Shown here one piece after another: positions 1 through 4,908 of a stretch of 5,863 bases of DNA (the stretch's first letter is position 1; each line of letters starts with the position of its first letter). The stretch is from assembly GCA_937907715.1 (NCBI GenBank), contig CALERM010000208.1:1-5863 (forward strand), read 5' to 3'. The position numbers and the translations under genes were made by a program. Below the pieces are notes generated by a model. The model was not told the origin of the DNA and did not search any database. It saw only the letters and a program-made list of their open reading frames with translations. This DNA comes from an uncultured Clostridia bacterium (GTDB taxonomy: Bacteria > Bacillota > Clostridia > Oscillospirales > Oscillospiraceae).

Positions 1-7
1 CAGCGCA

Positions 8-41
8 AAAACTCCTCGCCGCCGGTCACATTGGGAGTTTT
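8..41. other. Weak inverted repeat downstream of the rodA-like gene
   Basis: AAAACTCC (8-15) is the exact reverse complement of GGAGTTTT (34-41), with an 18-nt spacer. Read on the minus strand, it lies just after the rodA-like stop codon, and its second arm runs into five T residues, so it could act as a weak terminator. The T residues are mostly part of the stem and the stem has few GC pairs, so this is uncertain. On the minus strand a GTG at 50-48 also opens a frame that stays open to the window edge (16 codons), but no ribosome binding site precedes it. GGCGAGGAG on the minus strand (about 20-12) could instead be the ribosome binding site of a gene starting just outside the window. Confidence 0.25.
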
Positions 42-51
42 CAGATACACC

Positions 52-1203
52 CTAATTCATTTTTGGACGAATATACATCGCGCTGATATCCGGCGCAGGT
101 CGCATGTGAATGCCGGAGACAACGCCCATGGAAAGGAACATCGTGACAATCGAGCTGCCGCCGTAGCTGAAAAACGGAAGCGTCAGACCGACGACCGGGA
201 AAATGCCGAGGCACACGCCAACATTGATGATCGTCTGCGAAGCGAGCATACCCGCGATACCGACACAGATGAGCCGGTTCATGTTGTTGCCGGATTTGAT
301 GCCGACATGGATGATGCGGATGATGATTGCCGTCAGCAGAATCAGAACTGCGAGGCAGCCGAGAAGCCCCAGCTCTTCGCCGATGGACGAGAAGATCATG
401 TCGTTGTGCTGCTCGGGAATTGAGTAGCTCTGGACCATGCTGCCGTGAAACAGACCCTGTCCGGTGATACCGCCGTTCTGCAGCGCGCGGATGCTGCGGT
501 TCATCTGATAACGCACGCCCTGCGCCGAAGGGTCGATGGTTTCGTCGAAAATAACAAGGATTCGATTGCGCTGGTCGTCTCGCATGCGGCTCCACAGAAA
601 CGGAGACGCTGCCGCGATGGCGCCGAAGCCGGCTAAAAACCACATGAAGTTCACGCCGCCGACATATGCCATGATGATAAAAATAAAGATGTAGCACAGC
701 GCGACGCCAAGGTCGTCGGACACCAGAATAATCTCACCTGCCAGCAGCAGTGTAATACCGGCAATTTTGAAAACCGTCAGGGGCGTAGAGATCTTGTTTT
801 CTTCGACGCTGATGACCTTTGCCAGAATCAGAATAAAGAAGATTTTGCAGATTTCCGCAGGCTGGATATTGAACGGCAGGAACGGGAAATCGAGCCAGCT
901 CTTGTTGCCGCCGCGCTCGACACCCCAGATTTTGAGCATGCCGATGAACAGCACGCAGAAAATCAGCAGTAGCTCGCGCCGTTCGGCGATGATATCGACA
1001 TCGATCAGTGTCAGCGCCACATAGACCGCAATGCCCAGAATCAGCGCAAGCGTCTGGGTACGCACATAAGAAGCGTTTCCGATGGCGTTCGTGGCGCTGG
1101 AGATGACAACGATGCCGAAGACCGTCGCCGTGACGCACAGCGCGAGCAGAATCATATCCGCTTTTCTGACAAACTCCCGGATGGCGCGGAAAATTTCACG
1201 CAA
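52..1203 (-). CDS. rodA: SEDS-family peptidoglycan glycosyltransferase, RodA-like
   Basis: Integral membrane polymerase that builds glycan strands from lipid II, normally paired with a class B penicillin-binding protein in the elongation machinery. The product is 383 residues, typical of the family, and is mostly hydrophobic helices. Visible SEDS landmarks, numbered from the start chosen here, are QPAE (Glu117), the PEQHND segment with the presumed catalytic Asp268, the GEELGLLG segment after it, and PFFSYGGSS (343-351). The motif usually reading QPDLG is SDDLG here (162-166). The start is the TTG at 1203-1201, placed 6 nt after a GGAGGTG ribosome binding site; an in-frame TTG at 1218 lies inside that site. 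The gene is divergent from tsaE and has its own promoter. The QS-PEQH context favours RodA over FtsW or SpoVE, but these paralogues are hard to separate by eye. The family is certain; the gene symbol is less so. Confidence 0.88.
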   Translation of the reverse strand: MREIFRAIREFVRKADMILLALCVTATVFGIVVISSATNAIGNASYVRTQTLALILGIAVYVALTLIDVDIIAERRELLLIFCVLFIGMLKIWGVERGGNKSWLDFPFLPFNIQPAEICKIFFILILAKVISVEENKISTPLTVFKIAGITLLLAGEIILVSDDLGVALCYIFIFIIMAYVGGVNFMWFLAGFGAIAAASPFLWSRMRDDQRNRILVIFDETIDPSAQGVRYQMNRSIRALQNGGITGQGLFHGSMVQSYSIPEQHNDMIFSSIGEELGLLGCLAVLILLTAIIIRIIHVGIKSGNNMNRLICVGIAGMLASQTIINVGVCLGIFPVVGLTLPFFSYGGSSIVTMFLSMGVVSGIHMRPAPDISAMYIRPKMN

Positions 1204-1209
1204 ATGCGT

Positions 1210-1216
1210 CACCTCC
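1210..1216 (-). promoter_or_regulatory. Ribosome binding site that sets the rodA start
   Basis: On the minus strand GGAGGTG lies at 1216-1210, a near-perfect anti-Shine-Dalgarno match. It is followed by 6 nt and then TTG at 1203. A longer reading frame can be started at the TTG at 1218, but that codon overlaps this site and has no ribosome binding site of its own. The five extra residues of the longer version would therefore be encoded by the ribosome binding site and its spacer. Confidence 0.8.
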
Positions 1217-1245
1217 AATCCAAACGCGCGGGATAATTACAAGTC

Positions 1246-1274
1246 ATTATACCAAATTTCCCGCCGCCTGTAAA
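1246..1274 (-). promoter_or_regulatory. Promoter of the rodA-like gene
   Basis: On the minus strand TTTACA (1274-1269, five of six consensus bases) is followed by a 17-nt spacer and a perfect TATAAT (1251-1246). TGG immediately precedes the -10, giving an extended -10 (TGN). A transcript would start near 1239, leaving a leader of about 36 nt before the TTG at 1203. Confidence 0.8.
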
Positions 1275-1289
1275 CCGAAAGTTTCAGCG

Positions 1290-1315
1290 GCAAAGAAAAG
1301 CAGGTTTTTCTTTGC
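1290..1315. promoter_or_regulatory. Perfect 10-bp inverted repeat in the divergent promoter region
   Basis: GCAAAGAAAA (1290-1299) and TTTTCTTTGC (1306-1315) are exact reverse complements separated by 6 nt. The right arm overlaps the -35 of the tsaE promoter (1312-1317), and the left arm begins 15 bp upstream of the rodA -35. No gene is transcribed into it from either side, so a terminator role makes little sense. An operator is the simplest reading, but I cannot name a regulator. Confidence 0.5.
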
Positions 1316-1340
1316 AATTTCCGGGCAGGTATGGTAAGAT
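1312..1340 (+). promoter_or_regulatory. Promoter of the tsaE-tsaB(-upp) operon
   Basis: TTGCAA (1312-1317) is followed by a 17-nt spacer and TAAGAT (1335-1340). TGG at 1332-1334 makes it an extended -10. Each hexamer matches consensus at four of six bases. A start near 1347 would give a leader of about 30 nt. The -35 lies inside the inverted repeat at 1290-1315, so a protein bound there could block it. Confidence 0.6.
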
Positions 1341-1378
1341 AGGGTGCGAAAAATCGACGAATGAAGTGAGATGGTTCC

Positions 1379-1822
1379 ATGACCATAACGACGAATTCCC
1401 CGGAGCAGACCGAACTGCTCGGAAAAAAGCTGGCGGCGCTTTTAAAGCCAGGCGACGTGATTGCCTACTATGGAGATCTCGGCGCGGGAAAGACCGCCTT
1501 CACGCGCGGAATTGCGGCGGGGCTCGGCGTCACGGAATGCGTGACAAGTCCGACGTATACGATTGTCAACGAGTATCTGTCCGGGCGCATGCCGCTGTTT
1601 CACTTTGACATGTACCGGCTTTCCTCCAGCGAGGAACTGTTCGACATCGGTTGGGAGGACTATCTGGCGCGCGGCGGCGTGTGCGCGGTGGAGTGGAGCG
1701 AGAATGTGGAAGATGCGCTCGAAGGCGCAATTGCCATCACGATCGAAAAAGACCCCGTGGACCCGGACCGGCGCATAATTACGATCGAAGGAGGCGAGCG
1801 CTTTGAAGCTCCTGGCATTTGA
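1379..1822 (+). CDS. tsaE: TsaE, tRNA t6A biosynthesis ATPase
   Basis: Cytoplasmic P-loop ATPase of the TsaBDE complex, which transfers threonylcarbamoyl to A37 of ANN-decoding tRNAs; TsaE is needed for multiple turnover. The product is 147 residues, typical of the family. Landmarks are the Walker A motif GDLGAGKT (32-39), SPTYTIVNEY (57-66), HFDMYRL (75-81) and VEWSE (104-108), all characteristic of TsaE. The ATG at 1379 is preceded by only a mediocre ribosome binding site (GAAGTGAG, about 8 nt upstream). An out-of-frame ATG at 1371 ends after three codons. This is the first gene of the operon, and its last 20 nt overlap tsaB, suggesting translational coupling and balanced synthesis of the two partners. 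Confidence 0.96.
   Translation: MTITTNSPEQTELLGKKLAALLKPGDVIAYYGDLGAGKTAFTRGIAAGLGVTECVTSPTYTIVNEYLSGRMPLFHFDMYRLSSSEELFDIGWEDYLARGGVCAVEWSENVEDALEGAIAITIEKDPVDPDRRIITIEGGERFEAPGI
1787..1794 (+). promoter_or_regulatory. Ribosome binding site that sets the tsaB TTG start
   Basis: GAAGGAGG sits inside the 3' end of tsaE, 8 nt before the TTG at 1803. It supports a TTG start and a 20-nt overlap between the two genes. Confidence 0.85.
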
Positions 1823-2516
1823 ATCCTCGGCAAAAGCCGCGGGCGTTGCCGTTCTGGACGACGGACGGCTGCTTGCCGAATACTTTCAGAATTCCGGGCA
1901 GACGCACAGCCGGACGCTGATGCAGATGGCGGAGGACCTGCTCAAAAACTGCGACCTCACGCCGCAGGATATCAACGCCTGCGCCGTGGCAGAGGGACCC
2001 GGCAGCTTTACCGGCGTGCGAATCGGCGTGGCGGCGGCAAAGGGCTTTGCCTGGGGACGGAGAATTCCGCTCTACGGCGTGTCGACACTGGAGGCAATGG
2101 CGCGCGGCGCGGCATGTTTGGGCGGTGTGTTCTGCTGCTGCATGGATGCCCGGCGCGCGCAGGTTTATAATGCGGTGTTCGAGCGCTCCGGCAGCGCATT
2201 TGTGCGCTTGCGTGAGGATCGGGCGATTTCGCTGGATGATTTATGTGAAGATTTACGAAATATCGAAAAAACCATCTTTTTGGTTGGCGATGGCGCAGAG
2301 CTGTGCTATACTACTCTTTTGGAAAGACTGCCGCGGCTGGCGCTGCTTTCAGAGCATCTTCGCCAGCAGCGCGCATCCGGCGTGGCGCTTGCGGCGTGGG
2401 AGAAAATCGGCAGAGGCGAATGCGGCGACGCAGGAAGCTTAACGCCCAACTATCTCCGCCTGTCGCAGGCAGAACGCGCGCGATTGGAGAAAACAAAACA
2501 GAATAACGGACGGTAA
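1803..2516 (+). CDS. tsaB: TsaB, tRNA t6A biosynthesis scaffold protein
   Basis: ASKHA-fold partner of TsaD in the t6A-forming complex. TsaB has lost catalytic activity in known members and serves as the dimerisation platform for TsaD and TsaE. The product is 237 residues, normal for the family. Features are the N-terminal LLAFESSAKAAGVAV segment, GPGSFTGVRIG (65-75), MDARR (114-118) and the C-terminal PNYLR segment. The start is TTG, preceded by a strong GAAGGAGG. Three consecutive cysteines (111-113) precede MDARR, an unusual detail of unknown meaning. In many Firmicutes tsaB is followed by rimI and tsaD; here it is followed by upp. A locally AT-rich stretch around 2236-2283 interrupts the otherwise GC-rich gene, just upstream of a promoter-like sequence. 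Confidence 0.95.
   Translation: MKLLAFESSAKAAGVAVLDDGRLLAEYFQNSGQTHSRTLMQMAEDLLKNCDLTPQDINACAVAEGPGSFTGVRIGVAAAKGFAWGRRIPLYGVSTLEAMARGAACLGGVFCCCMDARRAQVYNAVFERSGSAFVRLREDRAISLDDLCEDLRNIEKTIFLVGDGAELCYTTLLERLPRLALLSEHLRQQRASGVALAAWEKIGRGECGDAGSLTPNYLRLSQAERARLEKTKQNNGR
2284..2312 (+). promoter_or_regulatory. Candidate internal promoter within tsaB, possibly for upp
   Basis: TTGGCG (2284-2289), a 17-nt spacer and TATACT (2307-2312) preceded by TGC (extended -10) lie inside the tsaB coding sequence. An unusually AT-rich stretch is directly upstream. It would give upp a leader of about 210 nt and expression independent of the tsaE promoter. Because it lies in coding sequence, chance is a real alternative. 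Confidence 0.35.
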
Positions 2517-2530
2517 AGGAGAGTAACAGG

Positions 2531-3178
2531 ATGAAGGAAAACAAATTCGGTCCCCATGTCCACATTATGGATCATCCGCTGGTGGCGCACAAGCTCACCA
2601 TCATGCGTGACAAGGACACCAGCGTCAAGGATTTCCGCGAGCTGGTCAGCGAAATCGGCATGCTCATCACCTACGAAGCAACCCGCGACCTGCCCATGAC
2701 CACCAAGCACATCGAAACACCGATCTGCGAGATGGACGCGCCGACGCTTGCCGGTAAGAAATTCGCGGTTGTTCCCATCCTGCGCGCAGGTCTCGGTCTG
2801 GTTGACGGCGTTCTGCGCATGGTCCCGTCTGCCCGTGTCGGTCACATCGGCATGTTCCGCGACGAGGAAACCCTGATTCCCCACGTCTATTTCTGCAAAA
2901 TGCCCAAGGACGTCGCCGAGCGAGATATCCTCATTGTCGACCCGATGTTAGCCACCGGCGGCTCCGCTGCCGCAGCAATCGACGAGATGAAAAAGCGCGG
3001 CTGCAAGCACATCAAGCTCATGGTCCTCGTCGCTGCGCCCGAGGGCATCGAATATCTCCAGAAGAACCATCCGGACGTCGAAATCTATGCCGGTGCGCTC
3101 GACGATCACCTCAACGAGCACGGCTATATTGTCCCGGGTCTGGGCGACGCGGGTGATAGAATTTTCGGTACAAAGTAA
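2531..3178 (+). CDS. upp: Uracil phosphoribosyltransferase
   Basis: Cytoplasmic salvage enzyme converting uracil and PRPP to UMP and diphosphate. The product is 215 residues, slightly longer than the usual 208-210. The fold is recognisable throughout: MDHPLVAHKLTIMRD near the N-terminus (13-27), LRAGLGLVDG (84-93), the PRPP-binding segment VDPMLATGGS (136-145) and the uracil-binding C-terminus with VPGLGDAGDRIFGT (201-214). The ribosome binding site AAAGGAG (2515-2521) overlaps the tsaB stop codon, and the ATG follows at 2531, so translation is linked to tsaB. Codons are more biased than in tsaB, as in well-expressed genes. No uracil permease or pyrR is visible nearby. A long, structured 3' region and a terminator follow. 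Confidence 0.97.
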   Translation: MKENKFGPHVHIMDHPLVAHKLTIMRDKDTSVKDFRELVSEIGMLITYEATRDLPMTTKHIETPICEMDAPTLAGKKFAVVPILRAGLGLVDGVLRMVPSARVGHIGMFRDEETLIPHVYFCKMPKDVAERDILIVDPMLATGGSAAAAIDEMKKRGCKHIKLMVLVAAPEGIEYLQKNHPDVEIYAGALDDHLNEHGYIVPGLGDAGDRIFGTK

Positions 3179-3180
3179 CG

Positions 3181-3280
3181 CCGCCGGATCTTTTCCGCCA
3201 GAAGCGCGTTGCTCGGGTTCGACGTACAGAATGTACGCCTTCACCCTCGCGCCTTCTTCTGACGAAAAATCTCTCGCCGG
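3181..3280. repeat. Long imperfect inverted repeat after upp
   Basis: Starting 3 nt after the upp stop, the sequence folds back on itself around a centre near 3230. CGTACA (3223-3228) pairs with TGTACG (3232-3237) across a 3-nt loop. AGAAG-CGCG (3200-3208) matches CGCGCCTTCT (3248-3257) with one bulge. In an alternative register, 3191-3204 pairs with 3256-3269 with two mismatches, and CCGG occurs at both outer edges (3184-3187 and 3277-3280). There is no terminal T-run, so it is not a standard terminator. It resembles an intergenic hairpin-forming repeat or a remnant of a miniature mobile element, or it may be a 3' UTR structure that stabilises upp mRNA. Confidence 0.5.
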
Positions 3281-3414
3281 TGACGTAGACGGGAGACGCT
3301 GCAAGAGTGTTTTGAAGACTTGCTGAAAATCGTTCGTCGGTGACGTAGACGGAAGGCTGCTGTAGAGCATCTTCAAAAGATTGCTGAAAATTCTTCGCCG
3401 GTGGCGAGGGTGAA
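3261..3414. repeat. About 2.5 tandem copies of a 60-bp repeat
   Basis: The unit reads roughly GAAAAT-N5-CGCCGGTGACGTAGACGG and onward. CGGTGACGTAGAC is identical at 3278-3290 and 3338-3350, exactly 60 bp apart. A third, diverged and shortened copy (CGGTGGCG, 3399-3406) lies 61 bp further on. CTGAAAAT begins copies 2 and 3. The third copy ends in GCGAGGGTGAA (3404-3414), which is the exact reverse complement of TTCACCCTCGC (3240-3250) in the preceding hairpin, so the tandem array is bracketed by an 11-bp inverted repeat. Units and spacers are not separated and the copies are degenerate, so this is not a CRISPR array. Confidence 0.7.
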
Positions 3415-3449
3415 AAAACCCGCTGACGAAATTTGATAGACTGATTCTG

Positions 3450-3481
3450 AAAACCGGGTTGTGTTGGCAGCCCGGTTTTTT
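3450..3481 (+). terminator. Intrinsic terminator of the tsaE-tsaB-upp unit
   Basis: AAAACCGGG (3450-3458) pairs perfectly with CCCGGTTTT (3471-3479) across a 12-nt loop, and the T-run continues to 3481. The A-rich left flank also makes it plausible on the opposite strand. It lies about 270 nt after the upp stop, so the repeats at 3181-3414 would be part of the upp transcript. It ends about 19 nt before the next start codon. Confidence 0.85.
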
Positions 3482-3499
3482 GAAATGTGAGGTAGAATT

Positions 3500-4036
3500 A
3501 TGGGCTATACAATCAGAAAAGCGACGCAGGCAGATCTTCCGGCGGTTGCCGGTATTTATGACCGGATTCTGGCGAAGGAAGAAGCCGGGCAGGCGGCGAT
3601 CGGCTGGCTGCGCGGAGTATATCCGACCGAACAGACGGCGCGCGCGGCGCTGGCAGCGGGGGACCTGCTGGTTATGGAGACAGACGGCGTCATCTGCGCG
3701 ACGGCGCGCATCAATCAGGTGCAGGTGCCGGAATACGCGAACGCCGGCTGGCGCTACGCAGATGTACCGGAAAACGAGATTATGGTTCTCCACACGCTGG
3801 TGGTGGACCCCAAAACGGCGGGGCGCGGCTGCGGCAAGGCGTTTGTCTCGTTTTATGAGCAGTACGCGATCGATCATGGCTGCGCGTATCTTCGCATGGA
3901 CACGAATGCTATCAACGTGGGTGCGCGCCGGTTTTACGCGAAGCTCGGCTTCTGGGAAGCAGGCATTGTGGACTGCACCTTCAACGGCATTCCGGGCGTG
4001 AAGCTGGTGTGTCTGGAAAAGAAGCTGGAGCTCTGA
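3500..4036 (+). CDS. GNAT-family N-acetyltransferase, substrate unknown
   Basis: Predicted cytoplasmic acetyl-CoA-dependent acetyltransferase of 178 residues, a usual size for a single GNAT domain. It starts with an IRKATQADLPAVAGIYD segment typical of the fold. Motif A is seen as LVVDPKTAGRGCGKA (100-114), with the RGCGKA acetyl-CoA pyrophosphate loop. Motif B is seen as ARRFYAKLGF (132-141). The ATG at 3500 follows a modest GTGAGGT ribosome binding site (3487-3493). It sits 19 nt downstream of a strong terminator with no convincing promoter between, so its expression may depend on read-through from upp. It is not a clear RimI despite following tsaB at a distance: its length and C-terminus differ. 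The substrate cannot be inferred. Confidence 0.85.
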   Translation: MGYTIRKATQADLPAVAGIYDRILAKEEAGQAAIGWLRGVYPTEQTARAALAAGDLLVMETDGVICATARINQVQVPEYANAGWRYADVPENEIMVLHTLVVDPKTAGRGCGKAFVSFYEQYAIDHGCAYLRMDTNAINVGARRFYAKLGFWEAGIVDCTFNGIPGVKLVCLEKKLEL

Positions 4037-4060
4037 TTTTTGGCAGAATGACGGAAGAAG

Positions 4061-4090
4061 CACAGGAAAACACAGATCGATTTTCCTGTG
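4061..4090. promoter_or_regulatory. Perfect 10-bp inverted repeat just upstream of the NifU-like promoter
   Basis: CACAGGAAAA (4061-4070) and TTTTCCTGTG (4081-4090) are exact reverse complements separated by 10 nt. The stem can extend through AAGAA (4055-4059) and TTCTT (4094-4098) after a small internal loop. It ends 6 bp before the -35. Two roles are possible: an operator or activator site for the promoter, or a weak terminator for the acetyltransferase gene, although there is no GC-rich stem base followed by a T-run. A second, smaller dyad, GATTTC (4091-4096) and GAAATC (4110-4115), brackets the -35 itself. Confidence 0.5.
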
Positions 4091-4096
4091 GATTTC

Positions 4097-4125
4097 TTGA
4101 CATTTCTGTGAAATCTGGGTATAAT
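4097..4125 (+). promoter_or_regulatory. Fully consensus housekeeping promoter for the NifU-like/GGGtGRT operon
   Basis: TTGACA (4097-4102), a 17-nt spacer and TATAAT (4120-4125) match the sigma-A/sigma-70 consensus at all twelve positions with optimal spacing. A start near 4132 gives a leader of about 65 nt before the ATG at 4198. A perfect promoter suggests very strong transcription, possibly held in check by a repressor at the adjoining inverted repeats. Confidence 0.92.
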
Positions 4126-4197
4126 CCAAATGTAATATCGGCGACTTCGGGTTTTCCGGGGCTGCCTTGAGAAATACTGTCTGAAAGGAAGACTCTT

Positions 4198-4890
4198 ATG
4201 ATTTATACGGCTGAAGTACAGCATATGTGTCCGGTGGCGAAGGGCGCATATCATGGTCCTGCCCCCATTCCCGAGGAGGGCAAGTGGGTTCAGGCAAAGG
4301 AAATCAAGGATATTTCCGGCTTTACCCATGGCGTGGGCTGGTGCGCACCGCAGCAGGGCGCCTGCAAGCTGTCGCTGAACATCAAAGACGGCGTGATTGA
4401 AGAAGCGCTCGTTGAGACCATCGGCTGCTCCGGCATGACCCATTCCGCCGCTATGGCTTCCGAGATTCTCATCGGCAAGACCATTCTCGAGGCGCTCAAC
4501 ACCGACCTCGTCTGTGACGCCATCAACACCGCCATGCGTGAGCTGTTCCTCCAGATCGTCTACGGCCGCAGCCAGTCTGCGTTCTCCGAGGGTGGTCTTG
4601 CCGTCGGCGCTTCCATGGAAGACCTCGGCAAGGGGCTGAGAAGCCAGGTCGGCACGATGTTCGCTACGAAATCGAAGGGTCCGCGCTATCTTGAGATGGC
4701 AGAGGGCTACTGCACGAAGCTTGCGCTCAACAAGGACGATGAGATCATCGGCTACGAGTTCATCAACTTCGGCAAGATGATGGACTTCATCAAAGCCGGC
4801 ATCGAGCCCGCTGAGGCGATGAAGAAGGCCCAGGGTCACTATGGTCAGTGGGACAATGCTGCCAAGTATATTGACCCCCGCAAGGACTAA
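4198..4890 (+). CDS. IscU/NifU-like iron-sulfur scaffold family protein
   Basis: The 230-residue product contains a NifU N-terminal/IscU-like domain. ACKLSLNIKDGVIEEALVE and the IGCSGMTHSAAMASEILIGK region (about 55-94) align by eye with the IscU core around its second cysteine, so Cys77 would correspond to that ligand. Cys49 and Cys56 lie where the first ligand is expected, slightly shifted. The region matching the third IscU cysteine appears to be GRSQSAFSEGG (123-133), without cysteine. Further cysteines are Cys11, Cys106 and Cys172. About 80 C-terminal residues extend beyond a standard IscU. The ribosome binding site is AAAGGAAG (4184-4191). It is first in an operon with the GGGtGRT gene and has the best promoter in the window. 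Codon use is strongly biased, as in abundant proteins. Fe-S binding is inferred from the family, and the true role is unknown. Confidence 0.85.
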   Translation: MIYTAEVQHMCPVAKGAYHGPAPIPEEGKWVQAKEIKDISGFTHGVGWCAPQQGACKLSLNIKDGVIEEALVETIGCSGMTHSAAMASEILIGKTILEALNTDLVCDAINTAMRELFLQIVYGRSQSAFSEGGLAVGASMEDLGKGLRSQVGTMFATKSKGPRYLEMAEGYCTKLALNKDDEIIGYEFINFGKMMDFIKAGIEPAEAMKKAQGHYGQWDNAAKYIDPRKD

Positions 4891-4908
4891 GAGAGGGAGG
4901 ACACGAAA

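Noticed and set aside
52..697. Open frames on both strands within the rodA-like gene
   Set aside because: Shadows of a gene whose membrane helices and SEDS motifs are unmistakable in its own frame.
1371..1382. ATG at 1371 as an alternative tsaE start
   Set aside because: It is out of frame with tsaE and reaches a stop codon after three codons.
3261..3414. CRISPR array
   Set aside because: The 60-bp units are contiguous and degenerate, with no short conserved repeat alternating with unique spacers and no cas genes nearby.
3493..3498. TAGAAT as a -10 element for the acetyltransferase gene
   Set aside because: It touches the start codon and no -35 lies 16-18 nt upstream; the sequence there is the terminator stem.
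3500..4036. Assigning the acetyltransferase as RimI because it lies downstream of tsaB
   Set aside because: upp and a terminator intervene, and the protein is longer, with a different C-terminus from typical RimI. Only the GNAT fold is supported.
2948..4129. 393-codon open frame on the minus strand across the upp 3' end, the repeats and the acetyltransferase gene
   Set aside because: It runs through the terminator and is antisense to real genes. The 60-bp repeat length is a multiple of three, so it stays open and gives a periodic peptide (PSTSP every 20 residues), but there is no ribosome binding site or recognisable domain.
4139..4167. Structured leader or riboswitch in the NifU-like 5' UTR
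   Set aside because: Only a weak, interrupted GGC...GCC pairing is visible in a roughly 65-nt leader, too short and too weak to support a named riboswitch.
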